This document shows, piece by piece, positions 1 to 9,992 of a stretch of DNA of 36,366 bases. The stretch comes from Bizionia argentinensis JUB59 (lineage in GTDB: Bacteria > Bacteroidota > Bacteroidia > Flavobacteriales > Flavobacteriaceae): contig NZ_AFXZ01000020.1 in the NCBI RefSeq assembly GCF_000224335.1, forward strand, positions 1 through 36,366, written 5' to 3'. The notes beneath the pieces are model-generated. The model was not told the origin of the DNA, searched no databases, and was given only the letters and a program-made list of their open reading frames with translations. Within the stretch, counting starts at the first letter, position 1, and each line of letters begins with the position of its first letter. The position numbers were made by a program, and so were the translations under genes.

Positions 1-450
1 TTCAATTACAAAGAGCCTAATGTATACCAAGCTTCCGAAGACCCTATGCTACGTTCTGGATTAGTGTTTGCCGGCGTTAATAATTACTGGGGGAAACCTA
101 TTACAAGTTCAGTAAATGATGATGGTATATTGACAGCTAAAGAAATCTCTAATTTAGACTTGAGTGCCTGTCAATTAGTTGTGTTAAGCGCCTGTGAAAC
201 TGGATTAGGAAACATTAAAGGGAGTGAGGGTGTTTTTGGGTTACAACGTGCTTTTAAAATGGCAGGAGTAAAAAATATTATTATGAGTTTATGGCGGATT
301 CCTGATGCTCAAACAGCCGAGTTGTTTGAGTTGTTTTATGGGTTTTGTTTTGAAGAAAAAAGTGTCCATGAAGCGCTGCGAATGGCTCAGGCAAAAATGA
401 AATTAAAATACTCTCCATATTATTGGGCTGGGTTTGTACTGTTGGAGTAA
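1..450 (+). CDS. CHAT-domain protein, C-terminal part (5' end outside window)
   Basis: The frame is open from base 1 to the stop at 448-450, giving 149 residues of the C-terminus of a CHAT (caspase-like, HetF-associated) protease. The VVLSACETG motif holds the presumed catalytic Cys (codon 193-195). It is followed by a GVFGLQRAF-type helix, the IIMSLWRI strand and the final PYYWAGFVLLE, all typical of CHAT C-termini. The catalytic His would lie upstream of the window. The same end is found in the next gene, so the two are tandem paralogues. The next gene begins about 10 nt after this stop, which suggests co-transcription. By analogy, the missing N-terminus probably carries TPR repeats. The substrate is unknown. 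Confidence 0.85.
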   Translation, partial: FNYKEPNVYQASEDPMLRSGLVFAGVNNYWGKPITSSVNDDGILTAKEISNLDLSACQLVVLSACETGLGNIKGSEGVFGLQRAFKMAGVKNIIMSLWRIPDAQTAELFELFYGFCFEEKSVHEALRMAQAKMKLKYSPYYWAGFVLLE

Positions 451-460
451 AACTTTTAAA

Positions 461-3400
461 ATGAAAGTAAGGCATTATTTATTTATACTATTATTGACTC
501 ATTGTTCAATTTCTTTTGGACAAGACTGGGTTAAATACTCCGACTCTATAATATGGAATATTACAAATAGCAACTATTCTAAAGCTAAAGATTTTTTGAG
601 CCTTGCTGAAAAAGATTTAGCACAAAGTAATTTCAAAAAAGATACTGTTTATGCAGATTTTCTTTATAGAAAAGGCTTGTTAAGTTATTTTCAAGATGAA
701 AATCCAGAAATGGAGTTTAATGAATCCATCGCTATTTGGACTAGTTCAGATAAGATTAACCTCAAAAAGTTAATGCGTCTTTATTATTTTTTCGGAAACT
801 ATTTTTTTGATGTAAAAAACTATGATAAGGCATATCAGCTTTATTTGTTATGTTATGAAACAGGTCAGCAAATTAACTTTGACTCTATAAGCGATTTTAA
901 AGAGGTAACTTATCATCTTTACTTAATTGAGAGATGGGAGAATAGCAATAATAGTGAGGCTGTTAAATGGTCTAAGGTGTATATTGATTTTAATAAGAAT
1001 CAGGCAGTAAAGGAATTTAACTTTCGCTTTGTACAAGCTTATGGTTTTGTGCATGGAGAAGTAAAAATTATTGAGCTACTTGAAAAATATTTGAAATCAT
1101 ATTATGACAGAGAAATTGAAAATGAATTATTAATTCAAAAAATTAATTTTGAATTAATGAATTCCCATTACTTTTTGGATAATTATACTGAAACAATTAA
1201 TTATGGGGAAGAATCATTAAATATTATTGAAAGAAACGGTTTAAGTCCTAATAGTGATAAAGAATTAATCTATTCCTTGTTAATTATAGCATATCAGCAA
1301 ATAGGTGATAATATTAATCAAGAAAAATATGAACAATTAAAACGTCAATATTTCCCAAATGTAAATGAGATTGATTATTATGACGAATTGGATAGACTGA
1401 TTAAAACGTACGATTATAGTGCCTTTGAATCCCAATTTAAGATATATGAAGAAGAATTAAAAAAAGAAAAGAACTACGATGAGTTAGTATCAATTTATAT
1501 GCTTTCACTTACACTTTTTGAACGCAGTATTTTATATGACAAAGTGACTATTGAGAATCAAATAAGTTTTCTAGAATTACATAGAAACAAATTAAGTGCA
1601 GAAAGCAACGTCATTTTTGATTTGCTAATCGCTGAATATTCATTTTTTACACAAGACTTTTTGACAACATTAAAATTATGTAATAGAAATCTAGAAAAGG
1701 CTGGAGATGATTTCAAATTAATCTTTCTTAAATTTAAAGCTATTGCAGAGCGCATGCTTGGGCTTCCGAATGCTAACGAAACGGCCTATAAAACTATCGC
1801 ATTTTCCAGAGAGTTATTTGGAAGTAATAATCCGCAAATTCTCCCGTATTTAATACTTCCACTTAGTATTAATAATTATGGAACAGACAATAGATCTACA
1901 GCCATAGCTACCGAGGCATTACAATTAATTTATGCACATAATTTGGAGCAGACAGATATAGCAGCTCAAATATGGTACCTATTGGGTAATGAAGCGATAC
2001 TGAAAAATAATTTTAAAGATGCGGAGCGGTATTTTAAAAAGGCCCTTACTATTTATAGCAATCAAGAGCAAGTTACTAATCCAAGTTTATACTATTCCTG
2101 TTTATTAGGGCTGGCAAATACGTCATTGTTACAAGCCGAATATGTTATTTGCTGGAGTTATCTTGAAAAAGCACGAGACTTTATAGCTAGCCAGAATAAT
2201 CTTATGACAATAGCTTATGGCGATTATTATGATGCTTTGGGACATTATTATTTTTATCAGGATGATTTTTTTAACGCCAAGATTGCCTATGAAAATAGCT
2301 TTTCTTTTTATGGCGAAGAATTATCTAAAGGCAGAAAAATGAATCTTATTTTATGCAACTATTTTATAGAGATGAATGTTGAGAAAACCATCGAACAATT
2401 AGAAGGTTTTTACCAGGTTAATGGAGATGTTTCTAAAGTTTTAAAAATAATTTACATACTTAAATTTAATACAGGTCAAGACGCAGAAGCCAGAAAGCTT
2501 TTGTTAGATGGTATTCATCAGGTTATTTCTAATAATGATTCTTACTTTCACTTATTAAGTGATGCTGAAAGAGAAACATTATATGTCGATTTTACGGATG
2601 AATTTGAATTTCTGAACACACATTTGTTACTTACTAATAATCAAGAATTTTTAGAGGAATACCTTAATTTAAGATTTTATTTTAAATCGTTACTATTATA
2701 TAATACAAAACAATCAAATACTAAAAACCACCTGAAAATAGCGAATTATAAGCAACTCAAAGAAAACACTATTTTATTGAATACATATTTTGAGCAGAGT
2801 TCCGATTTTTCAAATGAAATAGAAGAGCTCCAGCATAAAAATCGTGAACTAGAAAAATCTCTTTCAAATGGTAAAAGCCAACTTGAATCTCCTACTTTGA
2901 AAAGCGTTAAAAACCAATTAATGGATAAGGAAGCTTATGTGGAAATTATAAGAATTAACAAACAGTCTAGAAGTGCTACTAAAGATAAGTTGAACATCCT
3001 TAATAAATTCACAGACTCTATTTCTTATGGCGCTTTTATAGTTAAAAAGCATGGGCCTCCAAAATTTATACTTATAGACAGTACAAGTGCTTTGGAAAAT
3101 GAATTTTTAAAAACATATCAAAATTATAGTAAAGGCACTCAAAAATTTAAGACGGACACATCAAGTTATAATGTGTTTTTTAAACCCGTTGAAAACGCTT
3201 TAAAAGGCATTGAAACAGTTTTTTTAGTTACTGATGGCGTGTATAATGCCATGAATACTGAATCTTTATATAATACTGAAAAAAATCAGTATGTGATAGA
3301 ATACCTTAATATTAAACCAATATTAAGTGCTAGAAGCTTAACTAAAGAAAAAGAATTAGATGCATCTGTAGAAAGTGGTAAGGCTATATTAATAGGTAAT

Positions 3401-4150
3401 CCAGATTATGAGTTGGTAGATTTTAGTACGCCGAATCCTGAAGAAATGGTGTTAGATCCATCTATTTCTATGGTATTAAGATCAAATGATTTTTCACGAA
3501 CTATCTCTTATTTACCAGGCACAGAACGAGAAATACAAACTATATTTACTATTTTAGAAGCTGATAATTGGGACACTGAGCTATATCGTTTAGATACAGC
3601 TACCGAGGATAATTTAAAGAAAGTAGCATCACCCAAAGTTTTACATATTGCTACACACGGCTATTTTATTGGTGATGAAAGCTTAACATCTAGTGACGAC
3701 AAGCTTTTTGGTATATCTTCTAATTATGTTCAAGATAACAGTTTGTTAAAATCAGGCTTGTTGTTAGCAGGAGCCCAAAATACTATTGACGGACATACTA
3801 TTCCTCTAGTTAATAACGGGATATTAACAGCGCAAGAAGCAAAAGGTTTAGATTTAAAAGGCACAGAGCTTGTGGTTTTAAGTGCTTGTGAAACAGGAGA
3901 AGGAGACCGCTTGATAGGAGAGGGGGTTTATGGACTACAACGTGCGTTTATGCTTGCCGGAGCTAAAAGTGTTATTATGAGCTTTTGGAACGTTAATGAT
4001 GACACTACTCAGAGGTTAATGACTTATTTTTATACCAATTGGATTGAAAAAGGTATTCCTAAATATGACGCCTTCCGTTTAGCAAAGTTGAAACTTAAGG
4101 ATGAATTTCCAGAACCATTCTATTGGGCGCCATTTATTTTAATTGAATAG
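461..4150 (+). CDS. Exported TPR-CHAT caspase-like protein
   Basis: This is a 1229-residue protein. The frame opens at 434, but the ATG at 461 gives a clean signal peptide (MKVRHYLFILLLTHCSISFGQ), so I prefer it. A long helical middle of about 800 residues looks like degenerate TPR repeats, for example around the AERYFKKALTIYSNQ segment. A short coiled-coil linker follows, then a CHAT protease domain. The catalytic dyad is visible: His1066 in LHIATHGYF and Cys1143 in VVLSACETGEG. CHAT proteases cleave partner proteins, with the TPR part binding a regulator or target. An exported TPR-CHAT protein is common in Flavobacteria and has no established role. It follows a paralogue after 10 nt. No effector partner is evident next door. 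Confidence 0.85.
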   Translation: MKVRHYLFILLLTHCSISFGQDWVKYSDSIIWNITNSNYSKAKDFLSLAEKDLAQSNFKKDTVYADFLYRKGLLSYFQDENPEMEFNESIAIWTSSDKINLKKLMRLYYFFGNYFFDVKNYDKAYQLYLLCYETGQQINFDSISDFKEVTYHLYLIERWENSNNSEAVKWSKVYIDFNKNQAVKEFNFRFVQAYGFVHGEVKIIELLEKYLKSYYDREIENELLIQKINFELMNSHYFLDNYTETINYGEESLNIIERNGLSPNSDKELIYSLLIIAYQQIGDNINQEKYEQLKRQYFPNVNEIDYYDELDRLIKTYDYSAFESQFKIYEEELKKEKNYDELVSIYMLSLTLFERSILYDKVTIENQISFLELHRNKLSAESNVIFDLLIAEYSFFTQDFLTTLKLCNRNLEKAGDDFKLIFLKFKAIAERMLGLPNANETAYKTIAFSRELFGSNNPQILPYLILPLSINNYGTDNRSTAIATEALQLIYAHNLEQTDIAAQIWYLLGNEAILKNNFKDAERYFKKALTIYSNQEQVTNPSLYYSCLLGLANTSLLQAEYVICWSYLEKARDFIASQNNLMTIAYGDYYDALGHYYFYQDDFFNAKIAYENSFSFYGEELSKGRKMNLILCNYFIEMNVEKTIEQLEGFYQVNGDVSKVLKIIYILKFNTGQDAEARKLLLDGIHQVISNNDSYFHLLSDAERETLYVDFTDEFEFLNTHLLLTNNQEFLEEYLNLRFYFKSLLLYNTKQSNTKNHLKIANYKQLKENTILLNTYFEQSSDFSNEIEELQHKNRELEKSLSNGKSQLESPTLKSVKNQLMDKEAYVEIIRINKQSRSATKDKLNILNKFTDSISYGAFIVKKHGPPKFILIDSTSALENEFLKTYQNYSKGTQKFKTDTSSYNVFFKPVENALKGIETVFLVTDGVYNAMNTESLYNTEKNQYVIEYLNIKPILSARSLTKEKELDASVESGKAILIGNPDYELVDFSTPNPEEMVLDPSISMVLRSNDFSRTISYLPGTEREIQTIFTILEADNWDTELYRLDTATEDNLKKVASPKVLHIATHGYFIGDESLTSSDDKLFGISSNYVQDNSLLKSGLLLAGAQNTIDGHTIPLVNNGILTAQEAKGLDLKGTELVVLSACETGEGDRLIGEGVYGLQRAFMLAGAKSVIMSFWNVNDDTTQRLMTYFYTNWIEKGIPKYDAFRLAKLKLKDEFPEPFYWAPFILIE

Positions 4151-4197
4151 TTTACAATAACCCTCAAACTTTATAACTAGCTTTTTCAGCTAAAAAA

Positions 4198-4581
4198 TTA
4201 TGCTGCATAATTTGGTTTCGTACTAATATTTTTTTGTTTTTTCTTAATGTGTTTATATGGGTTTTTTGATCTGTAGCATGTGAGTATGGTGTTAGAGTCA
4301 CCTGCAACTACTACAATAAGATTTGTGCTTTTCTTTCTGGCATTACGGTTTATACTTTTTGGTAAATTATTTTCTCCTAAAACATAAAAAATTAATCCCT
4401 GTTTAAAAAAGGCTGTTCCATATTCAATAGTTAGTGCTATGCTATTAGCGCCTATGTTTCTTTGATTTGATCTTTTAAAAGAATGTTTGGAGTGGTTGAA
4501 ACTTAAAGTTTCGGATTTGTTTAATTCTGCGAATGTAACCTCCCATGATAGGTTTAAGGTTTCGGTGTTTTGATTGTTCAT
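4198..4581 (-). CDS. Small DUF4258-like protein
   Basis: This is a 127-residue protein on the opposite strand to its neighbours. Its pattern is HSKHSFKRSNQRNI, then ALTIEYGTAFFKQG, a strand ending in LIVVVAGDSNTILTCYR, and a basic tail. This matches the outline of the DUF4258 fold: a His-Arg-rich first helix, a short second helix, a glycine turn, and a strand pair ending in an 'iiTvY' segment. That fold resembles RelE-type toxins, but no toxic activity is established for this group. It has no antitoxin-like partner beside it. It is divergent from the HNH gene, with about 220 nt between them. The family call is from pattern only. Confidence 0.55.
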   Translation of the reverse strand: MNNQNTETLNLSWEVTFAELNKSETLSFNHSKHSFKRSNQRNIGANSIALTIEYGTAFFKQGLIFYVLGENNLPKSINRNARKKSTNLIVVVAGDSNTILTCYRSKNPYKHIKKKQKNISTKPNYAA

Positions 4582-4625
4582 GATAATATGTTTTTATTAT
4601 TTATCATTTATATCATAACGCCCAT

Positions 4626-4748
4626 AAGGTAACCCTTGGTGGGATGTTAATTATCATGTTGAGTTAGGAACTAACCTCTATAATTGATTTGAAAACATGT
4701 TCTATAAAGACGTTTTATTTCAGAAAATTAATTTTGATGGGTTACCTT
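4626..4748. repeat. 10-bp inverted repeat in divergent intergenic region
   Basis: AAGGTAACCC at 4626-4635 and GGGTTACCTT at 4739-4748 are perfect inverted copies about 100 bp apart. They lie in the gap between the divergent genes at 4581 and 4803. A TAATTTTG sequence at 4729-4736 fits the Bacteroidota -7 element (TAnnTTTG) and could serve the HNH gene, but no good -33 TTG is spaced correctly. The repeat could be an operator pair or the ends of a tiny element. Confidence 0.4.
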
Positions 4749-4802
4749 TTAATAAATACGTATTAAGGAGTAAATCTGTTTTAACGATTAAATTATTTTA
4801 TA

Positions 4803-5372
4803 ATGAAAAATATTAAGGATTTCCTCTCTGTACTTGCTATTTTGGCTGCTTTTACATTTTCTAATGCGCAATCGACTTATACTCTTGGAAGCACCGAATA
4901 TATTTATGGTGCATATTATAGTACAACAGGTAAGCCTAAAGTTGTACGAAGTACAGCTAATAAAAATGCGTTTTTGAAGTCAAAGGGGTATACTAGTACG
5001 CCTTATGGTTACGAAATTGATCATATAGTTCCCTTATCCGAGGGAGGTTCTGATGATCCTTCAAATATGCAATTGCTAACAGTAAATCAGCATAAAGCTA
5101 AAACAGCTAGAGAGAGAACGAAGCGTGCAAAACTAAATTCTAGTAGCGTGTATCGCGTAAATACCCCAAATTATTATTCCACATCTACAGTAGAACATAC
5201 GAAAATTAAATATACGCGACCAAATTACAGACCCGATAAATCTAGTAAGCAAACTACTAAAAGCACGAAGTATCATTCTTCAACTCATTCGAGTAGAGCT
5301 ATACAGACTGGGCCTCGCGGCGGTAGATATTATATTAATTCTAATGGGAATAAAACGTATGTAAAGAGATAG
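4803..5372 (+). CDS. Secreted HNH endonuclease
   Basis: This is a 189-residue protein with an N-terminal signal peptide ending near FTFSNAQS. The HNH (beta-beta-alpha metal) nuclease motif lies at residues 71-98: EIDHIVPLSEGG with Asp73-His74, Asn88 in the SNMQLL segment, and His97-Lys98. The tail is basic and Ser/Thr-rich. It ends in a GPRGGRYYINSNGNKTYVKR segment that recalls a short basic adaptor-like motif found at the ends of other extracellular or viral proteins. It probably cuts DNA outside the cytoplasm for nutrient uptake or as an effector. The nuclease call is secure and the role is inferred. A weak hairpin follows the stop. Confidence 0.85.
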   Translation: MKNIKDFLSVLAILAAFTFSNAQSTYTLGSTEYIYGAYYSTTGKPKVVRSTANKNAFLKSKGYTSTPYGYEIDHIVPLSEGGSDDPSNMQLLTVNQHKAKTARERTKRAKLNSSSVYRVNTPNYYSTSTVEHTKIKYTRPNYRPDKSSKQTTKSTKYHSSTHSSRAIQTGPRGGRYYINSNGNKTYVKR

Positions 5373-5375
5373 ATA

Positions 5376-5394
5376 AGAAATTCATGCAATTTCT
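5376..5394 (+). terminator. Weak hairpin after HNH gene
   Basis: AGAAATT and AATTTCT form a 7-bp stem with a 5-nt loop, just after the stop at 5372. The following T-run is short (TTT), so termination is only possible. Confidence 0.3.
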
Positions 5395-5492
5395 TTAAAT
5401 GACAAGTTTGTAAATCATGTTTTGGTGCTGAACCTCATATCATCTCTTTTAGGGAAAATTTAAAAATAAGAAACATTAAAAAAAAGAATAAA

Positions 5493-5810
5493 ATGGATAA
5501 AATTGTTGAAAAAATAATTGGACTCGGAGTTCCAGGATTAATACTTCTTGTAGCCATATCTTTAAGTGGATATGCTGGAGCTGTTGCGAGTACTGTTGCA
5601 TTATCCACTTTAGGTGGTCCACTTGGTATGTTAGGGGGAATTTGCGTTTTAGGGTTAAGTGTTTACGTATCACAAGCCATATCAAAATATGGTTTTGAGA
5701 AAGTTTATTCTGCAACAATTAATGGCTTGCTCTTAAAAGGGGAAACAAAAGCTAGTATTATTAAGAAAATAGAAAAATACCCTATTTCTAAAGAATTAAA
5801 AATCAAATGA
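5493..5810 (+). CDS. Small glycine-rich membrane protein, unknown function
   Basis: This is a 105-residue protein. Residues 10-62 are hydrophobic and rich in Gly and Ala (GLGVPGLILLVAISLSGYAG, then LGGPLGMLGGICVLGLSVY). This suggests two membrane or glycine-zipper helices. The rest is a charged tail (GETKASIIKKIEKYPISKELKIK). I have the impression of a widely distributed small-protein family of this build, but I cannot name a function. It lies about 120 nt after the HNH gene on the same strand. Immunity to that nuclease is one possibility, but nothing in the sequence demonstrates it. Confidence 0.6.
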   Translation: MDKIVEKIIGLGVPGLILLVAISLSGYAGAVASTVALSTLGGPLGMLGGICVLGLSVYVSQAISKYGFEKVYSATINGLLLKGETKASIIKKIEKYPISKELKIK

Positions 5811-6162
5811 AAAGAACTATTAAAAGAAGATAATTATCAATTATAAGCTTTATGAATTTGTTGATTGTTTTTTATTGCTATAGTAAAATTGAGAGGATGT
5901 ATTAACTTTCCAGTATTTAAAATAGTTGTAGTTGCTTTTGCATCCATCACAAAAAATAGAAGACTGCGGGAATTTGAGTTTAATAATTTTTTTGTTTATG
6001 CTATCACAACGTAATGAAATTATTGTACATGTACAGGTGTTGTTATGTAAATTTCAATAATTACGGAGGGTTAAGGGATTCTTTTCATATATTTAAAAAC
6101 TAATTAAAAAAGACTTCAACCGTCTCTCCCAAGAGCCGCTTTAATTTATAATAAATATATTA
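5811..6162. other. Intergenic region upstream of hsdM
   Basis: This is about 350 nt with no supported gene. It contains a GTACATGTAC palindrome near 6026-6035 and an A/T-rich leader before hsdM. On the minus strand, 5850-6053 is an open stretch with several Cys codons but no usable start. I could not place a confident promoter. Confidence 0.4.
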
Positions 6163-8730
6163 ATGACAAAAAAACTAACCCTATCATGGCTAGAAAGCTT
6201 TCTTATGGATGCCTGCGATATTTTAAGAGGTAATATGGACGCCTCAGAGTTTAAAGAATACATCTTCGGGATGCTATTTTTAAAACGTTTAAGTGATAAA
6301 TACGAACAAGATCGAGCTATTCGTTTAAAAGAGCTCCAAGCAAAAGGCCTTTCTGAAGAAAAAATAAACGAAGCCTTAGAGCGTGCAAACGCTTACCAAT
6401 ACTATGTGCCAACACGCGCTCGTTGGAATTATAAAACCACTAACGATTCAGGCCAAGAAGTAAACGATGGTATTCTACATCTTAAAAAAGATGTGGGCGA
6501 TCATCTTAATAAAGCCTTAGAGGCTTTAGAAGAAGAAAATCCTGATAAGTTATCTGGTGTGTTAACCAACGTTAATTTTAACCGTACCATTGGTAAAAAT
6601 AAAAACGCATTAAGTGATGAAAAGCTTATTGAGTTTATCACACACTTTAATAAAGTGACCTTAACCGACGACCGTTTTGAGTTTCCAGATCTTTTAGGAA
6701 CTGCTTACGAGTATCTAATAAAATATTTCGCAGATAGTGCAGGAAAAAAAGGAGGCGAGTTCTATACACCAAGTGAAGTGGTTAAATTATTAATTAACAT
6801 TTTAGAGCCTGAAGAAGAAGCTTCTATTTACGATCCGGCATGTGGGTCTGGAGGTATGCTTATTGAAAGTAAAAATTATGTGGAGGCGCGTTATGGAAGT
6901 GCTTCGCGTTTAAGTTTTGCAGGTCAAGAATTAAGTGGTACAACTTGGTCGTTATGTAAAATGAACATGCTGTTCCATGATATTTTTGACGCCGAAATTT
7001 TACAAGGAGACACCATTGCCAATCCACTTCATGTGGAAGATGGGGAGTTAAAACGCTTTGACATTGTTATTGCCAATCCGCCATTTTCGGCAAATTACAG
7101 TGATATTAAAAATTACCGTGATCGTTTCCATTATTGGATGCCTAAAAAGAAAAAGGCCGACTTTATGTTTGTGCAACATATGATATCGGTGTTAAAAGAT
7201 AATGGTCGTATGGCAGTGGTTATGCCACATGGTGTGCTGTTTAGAGGTAGCGAAGAAAAAAGCATGCGCCAATGGTTGGTAGAGCGCGGTTATTTGGAAA
7301 CCGTTATTGGTTTGCCCTCTGGCTTGTTTTATGGTACTGGTATTCCTGCTTCGGTATTAATCATTAATAAAAAAGGAGCGGCACAACGTAATGAAGTCTT
7401 GTTTATTAATGCCGATAGAGAATATAAAGAAGGTAAAAACCAAAACAAACTGCGTCCAGAAGATATTGCTAAAATTAGCTACATCTATAAAAACAAAGAA
7501 AATTTAGATGGTTATGCTAAAAATATAACCAAGGCAGATTTAGATAAAGAAGATTACAACTTCAATATCCGAAGATATGTAGATAACAGTCCACCTGCCG
7601 AGCCACAAGATATCAATGCGCATCTGCATGGTGGAATTCCAACTGTAGAAGTTGATGAGTTACAATCTTATTGGAATAATTATCCGCAGTTAAGAACTAC
7701 CCTGTTTGAAAAATCAACAAAAGAGCATTACGATCAATTTAAAAGTACGATAGTAGCTAAGGAAGATTTAAAAACCTTGGTTTTAGCGCACGATGATATT
7801 GCTGTAAAAAGAGAGCAATATACCAAGTGTGTTGACCAATGGTGGAGGGACAATTTATTCAAATTAGAGGCCTTACCAGAAAAACAAAATGTATTTGAGC
7901 TGTACAATGATTTTGCCATAAGCATTGCCAGTAACTTTAGCCAATTGGGCATTTTAGATTTACACAAAAGTAGAGGGGCATTTGCTGCGTACTGGAATAC
8001 GTTAGAAACCGATCTAAAATCCATTTCAGCCAGTGGTTGGAATGCTGAATTAATTCCAGCTGAAGATATTTTAAAATCTCAATTTCCAGAAGTGTTGGAA
8101 GAGCTTGCTAGTAACGAAACCAGGCGTGATGAGCTGGAAGCTTTATTTAATGAAGTGAACGAATTGGAAGAGGAAGAGTTCGAAGAAGAAAACTATGAAG
8201 TCTTCCCAAAAGGCGTGTTAAAGGAATTAAAGGATACTATTAAAGAGTACAACGGTACTATTAAAGAACTTAAAAAAGAAATTAAAGCTTTAAAAATTAG
8301 AATAAAAACTAATGAAGATGTTAACGATTTAAAGCAAGAGTTAACCCAAAAAGAGAAAGCTCAAACCCAAGCTGAAACCAAAAAAGCACTCATAGAGCGA
8401 CAATTAGCCAGACATACGGAACTTACTAACGAGCTAAGAACCTGCAAAGCAACAATTAACGAAATAAAAGCCAAAAAAGAGGACTTGGTAGAAAAGGCAC
8501 GCGAAAAAATAACGCCAGAAGAAGCCAAAGCATTAATTCTAATACGATTTAAGGAAACCTTACACAACACCGTAATGGATTACGTAAATCGTTACGAACG
8601 TGCTTTAATTATGGAGTTAGAAACACGCTATACTAAATACCACAATACCTTGGTGAGTATTTTAGATAGCAGAGAGGAAGCAGCGACCCAATTGAATAAC
8701 TTTTTAATGGAATTGGGATATGAGGGATAG
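6163..8730 (+). CDS. hsdM: Type I restriction-modification DNA methyltransferase (HsdM) with coiled-coil extension
   Basis: This 855-residue subunit transfers a methyl group from SAM to adenine N6 in the HsdM2S complex. An N-terminal helical HsdM domain (residues 1-160) precedes the N6-MTase domain. SAM motif I is DPACGSGGM (about 224-232) and the catalytic motif IV is NPPF (305-308). [11 protein letters not shown] before motif I is also family-typical. Classical HsdM is about 500-530 residues. Here there are some 300 extra residues, including a charged coiled coil around 650-800 ([20 protein letters not shown] and following). The 3' end overlaps hsdS by 11 nt, so translation is probably coupled. 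It is the first gene of a five-gene operon. Confidence 0.95.
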   Translation: MTKKLTLSWLESFLMDACDILRGNMDASEFKEYIFGMLFLKRLSDKYEQDRAIRLKELQAKGLSEEKINEALERANAYQYYVPTRARWNYKTTNDSGQEVNDGILHLKKDVGDHLNKALEALEEENPDKLSGVLTNVNFNRTIGKNKNALSDEKLIEFITHFNKVTLTDDRFEFPDLLGTAYEYLIKYFADSAGKKGGEFYTPSEVVKLLINILEPEEEASIYDPACGSGGMLIESKNYVEARYGSASRLSFAGQELSGTTWSLCKMNMLFHDIFDAEILQGDTIANPLHVEDGELKRFDIVIANPPFSANYSDIKNYRDRFHYWMPKKKKADFMFVQHMISVLKDNGRMAVVMPHGVLFRGSEEKSMRQWLVERGYLETVIGLPSGLFYGTGIPASVLIINKKGAAQRNEVLFINADREYKEGKNQNKLRPEDIAKISYIYKNKENLDGYAKNITKADLDKEDYNFNIRRYVDNSPPAEPQDINAHLHGGIPTVEVDELQSYWNNYPQLRTTLFEKSTKEHYDQFKSTIVAKEDLKTLVLAHDDIAVKREQYTKCVDQWWRDNLFKLEALPEKQNVFELYNDFAISIASNFSQLGILDLHKSRGAFAAYWNTLETDLKSISASGWNAELIPAEDILKSQFPEVLEELASNETRRDELEALFNEVNELEEEEFEEENYEVFPKGVLKELKDTIKEYNGTIKELKKEIKALKIRIKTNEDVNDLKQELTQKEKAQTQAETKKALIERQLARHTELTNELRTCKATINEIKAKKEDLVEKAREKITPEEAKALILIRFKETLHNTVMDYVNRYERALIMELETRYTKYHNTLVSILDSREEAATQLNNFLMELGYEG

Positions 8731-9988
8731 TTGGGTAACAAAACAAATATTAGAATTTGGAGAAGTCATATCTGGAGGTACGCCCTCAACAACTGTTGAA
8801 GAATTTTGGAATGGAGAAGTCGTTTGGATAACACCAGCAGATTTAAGTAAAATAAAATTTCCTGAAATTAAAACAAGTAGAAAAAAAATCTCGTTAAAAG
8901 GGTTAAATAGTTCATCTGCAAACTTAATTTCAGCAAATAGTATTGTAATGTCTTCAAGAGCACCTATTGGTTATTTTGCAGTTCCGAGTGTTGATTTTAG
9001 CACTAATCAGGGCTGTAAAAGTATTAAGTTACATAATGGACAGGATTCCCTTTTTCATTATTACAATTTTTTGTATAACGTAGAAATCTTCAAAAGAAGA
9101 GGCGAAGGAACTACGTTTGCTGAAATCTCTAAAAAAGAAGTAGAAAAACTTTCATTCACATTTCCTGAAGCACTACCACAACAACAAAAAATAGCCAAAA
9201 TCCTATCTACAGTAGATACGGTAATAGAAAAAACCGAAACCGCTATTGCCAAATACCAAGCCATAAAACAAGGTTTAATGCACGATTTGTTTACACGTGG
9301 TATTGATATTAATACAAGACAATTAAGACCAACGCCAGAAGATGCACCAGAGTTGTATAAAGAGAGTGCGTTGGGGTTGATTCCTAGGGAGTGGGAAGAT
9401 TCGATTTTCAAAGATTATTTAATTAAGAATTCATATGGACCAAGATTTAGTGGCAATGATTACGATTCAGATGGAAATGTAAAGACAATAAGAGGAATGG
9501 ATTTTTCGAAAGATGGAGAAATATTGTACAATCAAGCACCGATAGCCTTACTTCCAAAATCAAAAGTTAATTCACATTTATTAGAAACTGGCGATGTTGT
9601 AATGGTAACGACAGCGGATTGTGGTTTAACAGCAGTTTTTCAACAACAAGATTTTCAATTTATACCAAGTGCCTATTCTGTTAAATTTAGATTTAATGAA
9701 ATGGTTGAACCATACTTTATTAAATTTTTTATGCAAACAGATAAAGCTAAACGAATGGTTAACAAATATGTTAGACAGGGAACTTTAGGTAATTTACCTG
9801 GTTCAGATGTTTTAGGTTTCAATATTGGATTACCCACAATGGATGAACAAAAGGATATAATTAAGAGATTGAAAGGAATTGAATCAAAAATCCAAACCGA
9901 GCAACAAGCATTAGCCAAATACCAACAACTAAAATCAGGGTTGATGCAGGATTTGTTAACGGGTAGGGTTGAAGTTTTAGTAGATTAA
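8720..9988 (+). CDS. hsdS: Type I restriction-modification specificity subunit (HsdS)
   Basis: This 422-residue DNA-recognition subunit has two target-recognition domains, at roughly residues 5-140 and 215-370. Each is followed by a conserved helical spacer: [20 protein letters not shown] to [12 protein letters not shown] in the centre, and [20 protein letters not shown] to [12 protein letters not shown] at the end. The repeated Q-(L/K)-K-(S/Q)-GLM-DL-(L/F)-T-R/GR signature at both spacers is diagnostic. The two domains together define a bipartite recognition site that cannot be predicted here. The start lies inside the hsdM end, and the next gene starts 4 nt after this stop. Confidence 0.95.
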   Translation: MRDSWVTKQILEFGEVISGGTPSTTVEEFWNGEVVWITPADLSKIKFPEIKTSRKKISLKGLNSSSANLISANSIVMSSRAPIGYFAVPSVDFSTNQGCKSIKLHNGQDSLFHYYNFLYNVEIFKRRGEGTTFAEISKKEVEKLSFTFPEALPQQQKIAKILSTVDTVIEKTETAIAKYQAIKQGLMHDLFTRGIDINTRQLRPTPEDAPELYKESALGLIPREWEDSIFKDYLIKNSYGPRFSGNDYDSDGNVKTIRGMDFSKDGEILYNQAPIALLPKSKVNSHLLETGDVVMVTTADCGLTAVFQQQDFQFIPSAYSVKFRFNEMVEPYFIKFFMQTDKAKRMVNKYVRQGTLGNLPGSDVLGFNIGLPTMDEQKDIIKRLKGIESKIQTEQQALAKYQQLKSGLMQDLLTGRVEVLVD

Positions 9989-9992
9989 ATCA

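Noticed and set aside
461-4150. CHAT protein as part of a CRISPR-linked Craspase-type system
   Set aside because: No CRISPR repeats, Cas7-11/gRAMP gene or Cas gene is present. The protein has a signal peptide, which does not fit that role.
5850-6053. Minus-strand open stretch with CTC and CDGC cysteine patterns, suggesting a small zinc-binding protein
   Set aside because: No ATG, GTG or TTG in frame after the upstream stop at 6054-6056. It may be a remnant, but it cannot be supported as a gene.
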